DNA of 64,000 bases, taken from positions 27,899-91,898 of the forward strand of contig JAFSRZ010000039.1 in NCBI GenBank assembly GCA_017445875.1, read 5' to 3'. The notes beneath the pieces are model-generated. The model saw only the letters and a list, made by a program, of their open reading frames with translations. It was not told the DNA's origin and ran no database searches. The translations under genes were made by a program, and so were the position numbers. How positions within the stretch are numbered: position 1 is the stretch's first letter; the number at the start of each line of letters is the position of its first letter. Shown here one piece after another: positions 24,885 to 35,407 of this stretch. The DNA comes from Oscillospiraceae bacterium. Its GTDB lineage: Bacteria > Bacillota > Clostridia > Oscillospirales > Oscillospiraceae.

Positions 24885-25685
24885 TTAAATTCCGTTTTCC
24901 GTGTTGCACTCGTACCGGACGACATCCCGGTGCAGTGCCGATTTCCAGACACGCAACGCCGGAAACTCTGTACGCAAATTCGTGACCAGTGTTTCACAAA
25001 CCGGGTTCTCTGTGGGAAAGTGTCCGGCGTCGATGAGATTCAGTCCCGCCGACACTGCGTCAAGGAAACCGTGGTACTTGACATCCGCCGTCAGGAACGT
25101 ATCGCAACCCGCACACAAGGCCGCGTCGGCGTACTCCCCGCAAGCGCCCCCGCCGACAGCCACACGCCGGACAGGTTTCCCGGCGTCGGCGTAGCGAATC
25201 CCGCCACAGTCCAGCGCCGTCAGCGCGTGCCGTACAAATTGCCGTAACGGCACCGGTTCGGGCAGTTCGCCCACGCGACAGATATTGTCTCCGCCCGGCA
25301 ACAGTCCCACGCCCGACAGCCCCAGAACTTCCGCTAACTGGTCGTTGACGCCTCCCGGCGCGGCGTCAAGATTCGTGTGCATGCAGATACACGATACCCC
25401 GCCGCATAACAGTTTCATGAGTAACCGCCCCTGCGGGGTGTCGCGGCGCACACTCTGGACGGGGTGCCAACGACAGTTCATCACCGGATGATGTGCCACA
25501 ATCAGTTCACAGCCGCCGTCTAACGCCTCCTCGGCGACGGCCTCCGTGATGTCCAGCGCCACTAACACGCGCCGTACTTCCTGTTCCGGGTCGCCTAATA
25601 ACTGCCCGACATTATCCCAGTCCACGGCAAGCTCTTTCGGCGCGAGTTGGTACAGAAATGTTTCAATTTCGCGGACAGTTGGCAT
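24885..25685 (-). CDS. Nif3-like dinuclear metal protein (GTP cyclohydrolase I type 2 / YqfO family)
   Basis: The 266-residue protein shows the Nif3 metal ligands: VAHHPVM near residue 65, MHTNLDAAPGGVND near 104 and, near the C-terminus, DAGHFPTE. Members bind two metal ions and form hexamers, and the function is not settled. The central PII-like insertion of the longest members is absent. It overlaps trmK by 23 bases, the usual pairing in Firmicutes. Confidence 0.9.
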   Translation of the reverse strand: MPTVREIETFLYQLAPKELAVDWDNVGQLLGDPEQEVRRVLVALDITEAVAEEALDGGCELIVAHHPVMNCRWHPVQSVRRDTPQGRLLMKLLCGGVSCICMHTNLDAAPGGVNDQLAEVLGLSGVGLLPGGDNICRVGELPEPVPLRQFVRHALTALDCGGIRYADAGKPVRRVAVGGGACGEYADAALCAGCDTFLTADVKYHGFLDAVSAGLNLIDAGHFPTENPVCETLVTNLRTEFPALRVWKSALHRDVVRYECNTENGI

Positions 25686-26376
25686 GTCGCCACGCCTCCC
25701 TCATTTGCAAAAGTTCCGTGAGAATGTCCCGGAGTTCGTCGGCCTTGACGGCGTTGCCGGGGTCGCGGATACCCCGATTCAGTCCGGCAAGCGCGTTTTG
25801 CAGGCGGATAATTTTTTCTATCAGGTAGCGGTCGCCGAGCGGGTCATGTAACAAATTCGCGCCGCCGTACCACTGCCCCGGCGTCAGACACATTTCCCCG
25901 CCCGACGCCTCCATGACCGGATACAAAATGCCGCGTTCCTGTACCAAGGCCTCCCGCCGGATTGCGTAACCATTTTCCGACAGGTAACGGCGCAATGTTT
26001 CAACGCGTGTCATGGGTTGCAGTAACAGGACATGTTTTCCGTCGCGTGTCCACGGGGCTTTCTGTAAAATAGCCGCGATATTCTCCCCGCCCAGTCCGGC
26101 TATCGTGATAGTGTCGGCCTCCGCCGGACGAATCCCCGAAAGCCCGTCGCACAGCCGGAACACAATCCCCGACACATTCCAGAGTTTCGCCGTGGCCTTC
26201 GCACGCCGTAACGGTTCGGCGCGTAAGTCACTGGCAATGCACCCGTGAACGCGTCCCCGCAACACAAGCCACACGGGCAACAGCGCGTGGTCAGTGCCGA
26301 TATCGGCGAACATAGCGCCGTCGGGAACCCAGTCCGCCAAACGCCGCAGACGGGGCGTCAGTTCCAATTGCTTCAT
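25663..26376 (-). CDS. trmK: tRNA (adenine-22-N1)-methyltransferase
   Basis: Methylates N1 of A22 in some tRNAs. The 237 residues include the Rossmann motif FADIGTDHALLPVWL near residue 23, IAGLGGEN near 93 and LLLQPMT near 117, all typical of TrmK. Translationally coupled with the Nif3-like gene downstream. Confidence 0.92.
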   Translation of the reverse strand: MKQLELTPRLRRLADWVPDGAMFADIGTDHALLPVWLVLRGRVHGCIASDLRAEPLRRAKATAKLWNVSGIVFRLCDGLSGIRPAEADTITIAGLGGENIAAILQKAPWTRDGKHVLLLQPMTRVETLRRYLSENGYAIRREALVQERGILYPVMEASGGEMCLTPGQWYGGANLLHDPLGDRYLIEKIIRLQNALAGLNRGIRDPGNAVKADELRDILTELLQMREAWRHANCPRN

Positions 26377-26424
26377 TGTCTGTCTCCAAGGGGACAGGGC
26401 GCGACGCCCCGTCCCCGTAATCTG

Positions 26425-26634
26425 TTACGCCTCTTTGCGGTTGGCTTCCTCGTTGACAAGCGCAATGAGTTTGTCAGCGTCGACGCCGTGGACGTAACAG
26501 GCCTCCTCGACGGTCTCGCCCCGCGACGCCGGACAGCCTAAGCAGTGCATGCCGATAGACATGAAAATGGGCGCGGTCTGCGGCGCGATATCCAGAATGT
26601 CGCCGATAACCGTGTCTTTGGTGATGTTTACCAT
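26425..26634 (-). CDS. DUF1858 small protein with C-x2-C motif
   Basis: A 69-residue protein, MVNITKDTVIGDILDIAP onward, with GMHCLGCPASRGETVEEAC. This is the DUF1858 pattern, whose conserved cysteines suggest redox or iron-sulfur chemistry, although the role is unknown. The ATG at 26634 has GGAGG eight bases upstream, better than the in-frame ATG at 26649. It stands 48 bases upstream of trmK and may be co-transcribed with it. Confidence 0.88.
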   Translation of the reverse strand: MVNITKDTVIGDILDIAPQTAPIFMSIGMHCLGCPASRGETVEEACYVHGVDADKLIALVNEEANRKEA

Positions 26635-26734
26635 GGGAATGTCCTCCACTTGCTTTCAAAATTGAATCGGAACAGGGATATTATACGCTTTTCCCGGCTC
26701 CGATTCAATAGGGAACGTCAGAAAGTTTTCGCTG

Positions 26735-28669
26735 TCAGCTTAATTTGACCTCGAAGGGGTCACACAGCGGACGGCAGTCGTTGTCATACAGCACGGCACG
26801 GGCGAGTATCGCCTTTGAGGACAAGCCGCCGACTTCCACGCTTCCGGCGCTGGCTTTCACGTCCCGCAGGTTCGCGGACAGGAATTGCCCGGTGGTGTCG
26901 AAGTACGCGACCGCCACAGTCACGGCGGCGGAATTGGTCAGCGTAACGGACAGTATTCCGGCGGATTTGTCGGGCGTGGCGGCAATTATCGCGTACGCGG
27001 GGGCGTCTTTGTCGGTAAAGTAGCCGGGCGCGGACGGCGTATCAATCCGGGCGTACTCCTTGTCAATGTGACTGCTATCGAATTTTGTCCCGTTGCCGCC
27101 GACAAGAGCGTTACAGTAGTTGAACATTTCGGTACTGTCCGTCACGGACACGGTTACAAATTTGTCAGACACAAAAATGTCTTTCAATTTGGAACAGCCC
27201 AAAAACATATAGCGCATATTCGTGACATTGGCAGTATCAAAGCTGGTCATGTTCAGTTGTTTCAGTTCTTTGCAACCGAAAAACATGCAGTACATATTGG
27301 TAACTTTGGAGGTATCAAACCCGGACACATCCACCGCCGCCAGTGTCAAACAGTTGTAGAACACGCCGTACATATTGGTAACGTTGGAAGTATCAAAGCC
27401 GGACACATCCAGCGCGGTTAAACGATAACAGGAGTCAAACATATTCTTCATGGTCGTTACGGAGGAAGTATCGAGATTCCCGATATTGTCCACACGTTCC
27501 AGATTTTCAAAATCATAGAACCAGAACGCCGTAGAGGTTGGGGTAATTTTGTCCGCAAACGAAACCACGCGGACGGATTCCCTCTCATTGTACCACGGAG
27601 GCATAAGGTCATAGTGATAAACCGCGTTCAAATCGACATCGTACATATTTGTGACGGTTTTGCCGGATTCGGGGGTGTTGCCGTTCTGGAAAACAAATGT
27701 CCCGTCATCGTACAAAATCGCGTAGACGCCATCAGCGGGTATCGGTTCGGGCGGTGTGGGGGTGCCGCCGCCGCTGACAGTCACAGGTACCGTCACGGAC
27801 TGTCCAAGCACCATAGCGGATAATGTCGCGCTACCCGCCGCCACGCCGACAATTTCCAGTCCGTCGACCGTACACACCGACGCGTTGTCACTTGTCCATA
27901 CGGGCGTCACGTCGACCGCTGTCTGACGCCCCGGCCACGCCTCCGACAACTGCACGGACGCGCCCGCCGTCGGAATGTCGACACGTTCCCCCGCCTGTAA
28001 TGTCACATTTTCCGGCGTGACAGTCACGCTCGCCACGTTCGCCACTCGCGCCGCGGAGACTGTTACCGTGGTTGCGCGTTGCGTGTCCAAAGCGGTGGTC
28101 TGCGGGACGCTGTCCGTCTCATAGCCAAATTCCTGCACCCAGTAATGGGTACCGTTCAGCGTGACGTGTCCGACGCCGACAGCGCTGTAATTCGGATTCA
28201 GCATATTGCGGCGGTGTCCCTGTCCGGCATATTGTTCGTTGTCCTCGCGCCACTGTTTGAACGCCCCGGACGCGCTGGAACTTCCGGCGGCGATGTTCTC
28301 GCCCCAACTCTGGACGCCTTCGGCGGTTGTCGCGGTGAAACATCTTGTGTTATCGGGGCGCGTGTGGGAGAAACTTAACGCGACTTCGGCGGCGCGTTGC
28401 ATGGCGATTTCCTCCAACGCGTAACTGTACGCCAGCGGCTCGCCCTTGGAAGTGACATATCCGGTGTTGCTCTCGTTCCAGTAAAAGGCCTCGTCGCCCG
28501 TGCGGAATGCGTTTATCATGTCCAGCATGGAACGGGCGTCGGTCTGTCCGAATGTGGGTTTGACGATGATTTCGGTTTGTCCGCTGTCCGCCGCGAACGC
28601 CGGAAACAGCGGTGTCAGCGTCATGAACAGCGCCAACAGCATTGCCGTTGCTTTGCGTTTCAGATTCAT
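26735..28669 (-). CDS. secreted CAP-domain protein with DUF285 repeats
   Basis: The 644 residues have four parts. There is a signal peptide (1-27, ending FPAFAA), then a CAP/SCP domain (about 45-190: FSHTRPDN, GENIAAG, GHRRNMLNP, HYWVQEFGY). A bacterial Ig-like segment with a Gly/Pro linker follows (about 215-315). Last come four DUF285-type repeats of 24 residues (about 390-500, NLDTSSVTTMKNMF and similar) and a beta-rich end. No SLH, LPXTG or membrane anchor is seen, so it is probably released or held by non-covalent contacts. DUF285 repeats are often adhesin-like. It follows AGGAGG and has its own promoter. Confidence 0.85.
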   Translation of the reverse strand: MNLKRKATAMLLALFMTLTPLFPAFAADSGQTEIIVKPTFGQTDARSMLDMINAFRTGDEAFYWNESNTGYVTSKGEPLAYSYALEEIAMQRAAEVALSFSHTRPDNTRCFTATTAEGVQSWGENIAAGSSSASGAFKQWREDNEQYAGQGHRRNMLNPNYSAVGVGHVTLNGTHYWVQEFGYETDSVPQTTALDTQRATTVTVSAARVANVASVTVTPENVTLQAGERVDIPTAGASVQLSEAWPGRQTAVDVTPVWTSDNASVCTVDGLEIVGVAAGSATLSAMVLGQSVTVPVTVSGGGTPTPPEPIPADGVYAILYDDGTFVFQNGNTPESGKTVTNMYDVDLNAVYHYDLMPPWYNERESVRVVSFADKITPTSTAFWFYDFENLERVDNIGNLDTSSVTTMKNMFDSCYRLTALDVSGFDTSNVTNMYGVFYNCLTLAAVDVSGFDTSKVTNMYCMFFGCKELKQLNMTSFDTANVTNMRYMFLGCSKLKDIFVSDKFVTVSVTDSTEMFNYCNALVGGNGTKFDSSHIDKEYARIDTPSAPGYFTDKDAPAYAIIAATPDKSAGILSVTLTNSAAVTVAVAYFDTTGQFLSANLRDVKASAGSVEVGGLSSKAILARAVLYDNDCRPLCDPFEVKLS

Positions 28670-28707
28670 GGGTCATGCCTCCTGTGTACAAGCGTGATTT
28701 GCCGCAA

Positions 28708-28738
28708 GGGGACAGAGGAAATTGTATCCTCTGTCCCC
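28708..28738 (-). promoter_or_regulatory. perfect inverted repeat at the transcription start of the CAP gene
   Basis: GGGGACAGAGGA and its exact complement enclose a 7-base loop and begin immediately after the -10 box. The first arm would cover the transcription start, so it may act as an operator or a 5' hairpin. There is no T-tract, so a terminator role for the DUF815 gene is less likely. Confidence 0.6.
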
Positions 28739-28766
28739 ATTGTACACAATTTTTCGCGTTTGTCAA
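28739..28766 (-). promoter_or_regulatory. promoter of the CAP/DUF285 gene
   Basis: TTGACA-16-TACAAT on the minus strand. The -35 box overlaps the stop codon of the DUF815 gene. Confidence 0.7.
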
Positions 28767-30001
28767 CTGTGCAGGACACCGGCGCGGCAGAGTTCCACGA
28801 ACTGTTTTGCCACGCGGGCGCTCCGGCCTCCGGCGCGGATTGCGAACGCCTCCGCCCGTACGGACAGTTCCGTTTCCCCCAGCGATACGCCGTAGCGTTC
28901 CGCCAGTTTCCGCACAATATACAAATAGCGTTCCCTGTCCGGGCTTCCGAAAGTCACCGTCAGTCCGAACCGCGCCGAAAGGCTCATCAGTTCCTGACGC
29001 GTGTCGGACGCGTGGATATCGTCGCCCTCGCGGTCGGAAAACGTCTCTTTGATAAGGTGTCGACGGTTGCTTGTCGCGTACACCGCCACGTTGTCGGCGC
29101 GTCCGCCGACACTGCCTTCTAAAATCGCTTTCAGCGCGGCAAAGTTGTCGTCGTTGACCGTAAAACTTAAGTCGTCGATGAAAATCAGGAACTTCAACGG
29201 ATTTTCGGAAAGCGTGTCCATCAGTGCGGGGAGTTCGTAGAGCTGATTCTTCTTGACCTCCACTAAGCGCAAGCCGCGCCCGGCGTACTCGTTGACAATC
29301 GCCTTGACCGTGCTGGACTTACCCGTCCCGGCGTCGCCGTACAACAGAACATTGTTCGCGGGCTGTCCGTTTAACAGGGCTTCCGTGTTGCTGATAATCT
29401 GTTCCCGTTCGCGCTCGTATCCCGGCAACTCGCCCAATGTCTGCGGGTCGGGGTGCTTCACGGGCGACAACTCGCCTTCCGACACCGTGAACACCTTGTA
29501 ACGCGCAAACAGTCCATAGCCCACCGTGCCGACATTCCGCATACGTTCGCGGTACGCGCCGGGGATGTCCACGGGGGAAGTAAGCCACCCTGTCATAAAG
29601 TGCGGGACACCGGGCAAGTCATCCAGTTTCAGCGCGGAGAGACACTGTAAGAAGTCGAGTTCCTTTTCCAGTGCTCCCAACAGCGCCGCGTTCAAGGGAG
29701 CGTTGCCGCATTTGCGGATACACACGTTTTCGCTTTCGGAAATCCGCCGGAACAGATAGCGGCTCCAGTCGCCGTCCGCCTCGAAAATCCGCGCCTCGAA
29801 CGCCGCCAGTCGCCGTAAGAAACGTTCCTGCCGTCCGCGTACACAGTCGCGGAGAGCGGACGACAACTCCCGGATTGCCTCATCCTGCAACAGGTCACGG
29901 AATATCACAAGCGTGTCGAGACGGCGGCACAAGTCCAGCATTTGCGCCATTTCCGCCGCGTCGCCCACCGGACGCGGCGTGTTTTCAAGTGTACCGTCCA
30001 T
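28763..30001 (-). CDS. DUF815 AAA ATPase
   Basis: A 412-residue ATPase of the DUF815 group. Walker A is LLYGDAGTGKSST near residue 222, Walker B is FLIFIDDLSF near 272, and ATSNRRHLIKE near 310 is the sensor region. The N-terminal half is helical. The function is not established. The ATG at 30001 overlaps the ilvD stop as ATGA, so translation is coupled, and the frame reading further upstream into ilvD is rejected. Confidence 0.87.
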   Translation of the reverse strand: MDGTLENTPRPVGDAAEMAQMLDLCRRLDTLVIFRDLLQDEAIRELSSALRDCVRGRQERFLRRLAAFEARIFEADGDWSRYLFRRISESENVCIRKCGNAPLNAALLGALEKELDFLQCLSALKLDDLPGVPHFMTGWLTSPVDIPGAYRERMRNVGTVGYGLFARYKVFTVSEGELSPVKHPDPQTLGELPGYEREREQIISNTEALLNGQPANNVLLYGDAGTGKSSTVKAIVNEYAGRGLRLVEVKKNQLYELPALMDTLSENPLKFLIFIDDLSFTVNDDNFAALKAILEGSVGGRADNVAVYATSNRRHLIKETFSDREGDDIHASDTRQELMSLSARFGLTVTFGSPDRERYLYIVRKLAERYGVSLGETELSVRAEAFAIRAGGRSARVAKQFVELCRAGVLHS

Positions 30002-31659
30002 CAGTGCAGAACCGCGCCTTCGTCGGCACTGGCAACCATACGGGCGTAACGGCTCAACCATCCCGTGGTAATTTTCGGCTCCGGCTGGACATACGCCGCT
30101 TTCCGCGCCGCAAGTTCGGCGTCGTCGACTAACAGCGTTACGGACGCGTTCGGAATGTCAATGGCAATCTGGTCGCCTTCGTGTACTAATCCAATGGGGC
30201 CGCCCGACGCCGCCTCCGGGCTGACATGTCCGATAGACGCCCCCCGGCTCGCGCCCGAAAAACGTCCGTCCGTGATAAGCGCTACTGTCTTGTCGAGACC
30301 CATTCCGGCGAGTGCGGAAGTGGGGTTCAACATTTCCCGCATGCCGGGGCCGCCCTTGGGGCCTTCGTAACGAATCACAACCACGTCGCCGGGGACAATC
30401 TTCCCGGCGTAAATGGCGGCAATGGCGTCATCTTCGCTGTCGAACACCCGCGCCGGGCCGGTGTGGAACTGCATTTCCGGCGCGACCGCGCTTCGCTTCA
30501 CGACACATCCATTAGGCGCAAGATTGCCCCACAGAATTTGTAAGCCGCCCGTCTCGCTGTACGGTTCTTCGACAGGCCGGATTGCGTTGTGATTCCGGTT
30601 GACCGCGCCGCGAATGTTTTCGCCGACGGTGTGTCCGGTGACAGTCATGCAGTCGAGGTCAAGCAGATTCTTCTTGGCAAGCTCCGACTGTACTGCCGGA
30701 ATGCCGCCCGCGTTGTACAAGTCCGGCATATGGGTCGCGCCCGCCGGGGCAAGGTGACACAGATTCGGCGTACGCGCCGAAATCTCGTTGAACAGTTTCA
30801 GGTCAAGGTCAACTCCGGCCTCGTGGGCAATCGCCAACAGGTGCAAAACGGTGTTCGTGGAACAGCCTAACGCCATGTCACAAGTCAGCGCGTTGCGGAT
30901 ACTGCGTTCGTTGATAATGTCCCGCGCCGTGATATTCCGGCGTACCATTTCCATGATTGCCGCGCCGGACATGCGGCCTAACTGCAACCGCCGACTGTAC
31001 ACCGCCGGAATCGTGCCGTTGCCCGGTAACGCGATTCCGATTGCCTCGCACAGGCAATTCATTGAGTTTGCCGTGTACATCCCGGAACAGCTTCCGCAAC
31101 TCGGACAACAGTTTTGCGTACATTCTTCTAATTTTGCGTCGTCAATCATACCGGCCTTGTACGCGCCGACGGCCTCAAACATCTTGGACAGACTGACTTC
31201 CGCGCCGCTGTACGTCCCCGCCAGCATGGGGCCGCCACTGCAAACAACCGCCGGGACATTCATCCGTACCGCCGCCATGACCATGCCCGGCACAATCTTG
31301 TCACAGTTGGGCAGTAATACCATGCCGTCGAACTGGTGCGCCATGAACATGGTTTCTACGCTGTCGCAGATTAATTCCCGGCTCGCAAGGGAATATTTCA
31401 TGCCGATATGTCCCATTGCGATACCGTCACAAACACCGATTGCCGGAACCATGAACGGCGTACCGCCCGCCGCCTCAATGCCCGCCTTTACGGCGTCCGT
31501 CAGCTTGTCAAGGTTCATATGACCCGGTACAATGTCGCTATGGGCGCTGACAACCGCGATTAACGGCTTTTCCAAATCCTGTTGGGTGTAGCCCAGTGCA
31601 TAGAACAGGCTACGGTTCGGGGCGCGTTCCGCGCCTTTCGTTACGTTGTCGCTTCGCAT
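30001..31659 (-). CDS. ilvD: dihydroxy-acid dehydratase
   Basis: An iron-sulfur enzyme that dehydrates dihydroxy acids in valine and isoleucine synthesis. The 552 residues are full length. [11 protein letters not shown] and [19 protein letters not shown] hold the cluster cysteines, and [17 protein letters not shown] is a late family motif. It is separated from ilvC by a toxin-antitoxin pair, with the antitoxin stop 18 bases upstream of its ATG. Confidence 0.97.
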   Translation of the reverse strand: MRSDNVTKGAERAPNRSLFYALGYTQQDLEKPLIAVVSAHSDIVPGHMNLDKLTDAVKAGIEAAGGTPFMVPAIGVCDGIAMGHIGMKYSLASRELICDSVETMFMAHQFDGMVLLPNCDKIVPGMVMAAVRMNVPAVVCSGGPMLAGTYSGAEVSLSKMFEAVGAYKAGMIDDAKLEECTQNCCPSCGSCSGMYTANSMNCLCEAIGIALPGNGTIPAVYSRRLQLGRMSGAAIMEMVRRNITARDIINERSIRNALTCDMALGCSTNTVLHLLAIAHEAGVDLDLKLFNEISARTPNLCHLAPAGATHMPDLYNAGGIPAVQSELAKKNLLDLDCMTVTGHTVGENIRGAVNRNHNAIRPVEEPYSETGGLQILWGNLAPNGCVVKRSAVAPEMQFHTGPARVFDSEDDAIAAIYAGKIVPGDVVVIRYEGPKGGPGMREMLNPTSALAGMGLDKTVALITDGRFSGASRGASIGHVSPEAASGGPIGLVHEGDQIAIDIPNASVTLLVDDAELAARKAAYVQPEPKITTGWLSRYARMVASADEGAVLH

Positions 31660-31677
31660 GGTTTTTCCTCCTTTTCC

Positions 31678-31914
31678 TTACTCCGCGGTGTGGTTTTTCA
31701 CCCACACTCCAAGATTTTCCCAATCCACGTCGGTTTCGTCCACAAAGCCGCTGTTTTCCGCTTTTTCAAGGCGTTTAGCCTCGTCAGGGGTCAGCTTCGT
31801 GAAATCCGGGTCCCATGCAAGAACCAGTTTGCGGATAAACTCACAGGCGAACCGCTGGTCAGCTTCCGGCAGGAGTTCCATCATTTGTGCCGCTTCTTTG
31901 ACAACCTGAGACAT
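31678..31914 (-). CDS. probable antitoxin partner of the RelE-like toxin
   Basis: A 78-residue acidic protein (ELLPEADQRFACEFIRKLV, then ENLGVWVKNHTAE) lying three bases after a RelE/ParE-type toxin. No DNA-binding domain is obvious. The antitoxin assignment rests on gene pairing and size. It ends 18 bases before ilvD. Confidence 0.7.
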   Translation of the reverse strand: MSQVVKEAAQMMELLPEADQRFACEFIRKLVLAWDPDFTKLTPDEAKRLEKAENSGFVDETDVDWENLGVWVKNHTAE

Positions 31915-31917
31915 CCG

Positions 31918-32187
31918 TCATACCCCCCGTTTATAAATATCGCCACGGTTTCCAATGTCAAGAACAAGCAGAACTTCAACCTGATTCTCCGTAGTATACC
32001 GATATATAATACGCCAAGAGCCAACCCGCAGCCGTTTTCGGTAGTCGGAATAACCCTGTAACGTCTTGATGTCGCCAACAGGCGGTTTCAGGGTTAAGCC
32101 TTGAATCGCGTCTTTGATACGAAATAACGATTTTTTGTCGAGACGCGCCAGAAATTTCAGCGCGTCCTTCGAGTACCGGACAATCAA
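31918..32187 (-). CDS. RelE/ParE superfamily toxin
   Basis: An 89-residue basic protein with the RelE/ParE fold pattern: YSKDALKFLARLDKKSLFRIKDAI, then LQGYSDYRKRLRVGSWRIIYRY and the VLLVLDIGNRGDIYKR end. Such toxins cut mRNA on the ribosome or poison gyrase. A TTG start at 32187 is preferred because GGGGAG lies eight bases ahead. The GTG at 32196 has almost no spacing to that site. The toxin comes before the antitoxin, the reverse of the usual relBE order. Confidence 0.85.
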   Translation of the reverse strand: MIVRYSKDALKFLARLDKKSLFRIKDAIQGLTLKPPVGDIKTLQGYSDYRKRLRVGSWRIIYRYTTENQVEVLLVLDIGNRGDIYKRGV

Positions 32188-32213
32188 GACGCCCACTCCC
32201 CATTTTACAAAGA

Positions 32214-32234
32214 GGGCGGGACAACCGCCCGCCC
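32214..32234 (-). terminator. weak hairpin between ilvC and the toxin gene
   Basis: GGGCGGG-CGGTTGT-CCCGCCC on the minus strand, followed by TCTTTG. It could attenuate ilvC transcripts before the toxin pair. Confidence 0.45.
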
Positions 32235-32248
32235 CGAAAATCTGGTAT

Positions 32249-33424
<1,176 letters not shown>

Positions 33425-34288
33425 TCAAAAGTCGGGGGTATAGTCGGAGACAGCGGAGGCGGCGTCCTGTGTGTAGCCGTCCGTAATGCCGCAGTTGCGC
33501 ATATACGCCACGGCGGCGCGGTACTCCGCACCCGTGACGCGCCGCGCAAGTTTGCCTGTTGCGCCGGGTTGCGGCGTGTACTGACGCATAAGCGAAAACA
33601 GTACGTCTCCCGGCTGGAATGTCCGCGACACCCAGTCAATAACGCGGCGTGTATTCTCGATTTCGCCGGGTAGTATCAGGTGCCGGATGAGTACCCCCGA
33701 CAGCAGTTGCCCGTTTTCCACGCGATACCGCCCCGTCTGACGAAACATTTCCAAAATTGCCGCCGCTGTCCACTGGAAATAGTCCGCCGCGCCGGAATAC
33801 GCCTGCGCGGGTTCCGGGAGCGCGTACTTCAAATCGGGCATGTAAATCTGTACAAGTCCGTTGAGCGTACGCAAAGTGTCGGGCTTCTCATAGCCGCCGC
33901 TGTTCCAGACAACGGGGACGGGGTATCGTTCGCCGCGCAAGGCCTCCCGGACAACATGTGTAAAATGTGTGGGCGTCACGAGGTCGAGACAGGCCGCGCC
34001 GCGCCGTATCAGGTCACGGAACATGTCACGCAGTCCCGCGACATCGACTGTCCGCCACGCTTGCGCGCCCGGACGCGAAATCACGCGATTCTGACAGTAG
34101 TTACATTGCAACGAACACCCCGCGAAAAAGACCGCGCCCGCGCCGTGTTCGCCCGTCAGACAGGGTTCCTCCCAGTTGTGAAGCATGGACTTCGCCACGA
34201 CCGCCACGGATGGCATACCGCAGACGCCGCCGCCGCTGTCCGGCGTACGGACGGCGTGACAGTCACGCGGACACAAGTTGCAAATCAT
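33425..34288 (-). CDS. radical SAM protein, PflA-like
   Basis: A 287-residue radical SAM enzyme. The cluster motif C-x3-C-x2-C is in FFAGCSLQCNYCQN near residue 57, and an N-terminal cysteine set CNLCPRDCHA at 3-12 may bind a second metal. It resembles the uncharacterised pyruvate formate-lyase-activase-like group, but no glycyl radical partner is nearby. The ATG at 34288 overlaps the mutY stop as ATGA, so longer starts are rejected. Confidence 0.87.
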   Translation of the reverse strand: MICNLCPRDCHAVRTPDSGGGVCGMPSVAVVAKSMLHNWEEPCLTGEHGAGAVFFAGCSLQCNYCQNRVISRPGAQAWRTVDVAGLRDMFRDLIRRGAACLDLVTPTHFTHVVREALRGERYPVPVVWNSGGYEKPDTLRTLNGLVQIYMPDLKYALPEPAQAYSGAADYFQWTAAAILEMFRQTGRYRVENGQLLSGVLIRHLILPGEIENTRRVIDWVSRTFQPGDVLFSLMRQYTPQPGATGKLARRVTGAEYRAAVAYMRNCGITDGYTQDAASAVSDYTPDF

Positions 34289-35346
34289 GCGTTGTTCGCC
34301 TCCGAAAGTTGTACCGCCGCCGCCTCGCGGAATCGGGCGAACGCCGACGGCACCGCGTACGTTTGCAAGGCGTCGGCGTCTGCCCACGAAAATTGTTGCG
34401 TGTCATCGCCGGTCACGGATACGATATAGCCTGTCATATGCCATTCGATATGTGTAAAAATGTGCTTGGCGGACAGTTTTTGATACCAGTCGACCGGGGA
34501 CAGTCCCCACGCCGACAACAACGCCGTGACATCCGCTTCCGACAGTACGCCGTCAGCGTTCGGGAACTCCCAAAGTCCCGCTAACAGTCCGCGTCCCGGA
34601 CGCTTCCGCAAGGCAACGCGGTTTTCCCGGCACAGTACGAGTACGGTACGCGCCTCGACACGACGCGCTTTCTTCGCGGCGCGTACGGGCAATGTCTCCG
34701 CCGTGCCGCGTTCCCGCGCCAGACAGTACCCCGACACCGGACACTGTGTACATTTCGGCGGGGCATTGGGTACGCACACCGTCGCGCCCAGTTCCATCAG
34801 TGCCTGATTGAAAATCCGGGCATCGTCCGGCGATTCCGGGAAATGTCGCAGAACTTCGGCCTCGATTTCCCGCCGCGTGGACGGTAACTGTATGTCGCCG
34901 TGATTGTCCGTCAGGCGTGACATAACACGCAGTACATTTCCGTCGACGGCGGGCGTAGGCAGTCCGAACGCGGCGGAAGCAATCGCCCCGGCGGTATACG
35001 CGCCGATTCCGGGGAGGGCGCGTAATTCGTCGTATGTTTCGGGGAACCCGCCACGGACTTTGATTTCCCGTGCCGCCCGATGTAAATTCCGGGCGCGGCT
35101 GTAGTAGCCCAAGCCTTGCCACAGGGATAATAACTGTTCTTCCGAACCGTCCGCGAGCGCGTCCACGGTCGGGAACGCGTCCAGAAAGCGCGTATAGTAT
35201 CCGATAACCGCCGCCACGCGGGTTTGTTGCAACATAATTTCCGACACCCAGATACAGTACGGGTCACGAGTGCGCCGCCACGGCAAATCCCGTGCGTGAT
35301 GGCGATACCAGTCGAGCAGAAGCGGGGTAAATTCTGTGTTGTTCAT
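34285..35346 (-). CDS. mutY: A/G-specific adenine DNA glycosylase
   Basis: Removes adenine mispaired with 8-oxoguanine. The 353-residue protein has the helix-hairpin-helix LPGIGAYTAGAIAS with the catalytic Asp in PAVDGNVLRV, the 4Fe-4S cysteines ending CTQCPVSGYC, and a C-terminal NUDIX-like recognition domain from about residue 225. The ATG at 35346, after GAGGA, is preferred over the adjacent ATG at 35352. Confidence 0.94.
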   Translation of the reverse strand: MNNTEFTPLLLDWYRHHARDLPWRRTRDPYCIWVSEIMLQQTRVAAVIGYYTRFLDAFPTVDALADGSEEQLLSLWQGLGYYSRARNLHRAAREIKVRGGFPETYDELRALPGIGAYTAGAIASAAFGLPTPAVDGNVLRVMSRLTDNHGDIQLPSTRREIEAEVLRHFPESPDDARIFNQALMELGATVCVPNAPPKCTQCPVSGYCLARERGTAETLPVRAAKKARRVEARTVLVLCRENRVALRKRPGRGLLAGLWEFPNADGVLSEADVTALLSAWGLSPVDWYQKLSAKHIFTHIEWHMTGYIVSVTGDDTQQFSWADADALQTYAVPSAFARFREAAAVQLSEANNA

Positions 35347-35360
35347 GGTCATTCCTCATG

Positions 35361-35395
35361 AAAAGCCGCCGTTCCGTACGGAAACAGCGGCTTTT
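35361..35395 (-). terminator. terminator of the SLH operon
   Basis: AAAAGCCGC...GTACGG...GCGGCTTTT on the minus strand, 12 bases after the stop of the second SLH gene, with a short T run. Confidence 0.75.
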
Positions 35396-35407
35396 CTGCG
35401 CGGTTGC

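Noticed and set aside
29999-30061. Upstream start for the DUF815 ATPase inside ilvD
   Set aside because: The ATG at 30001 gives the usual ATGA coupling and the conserved N-terminus.
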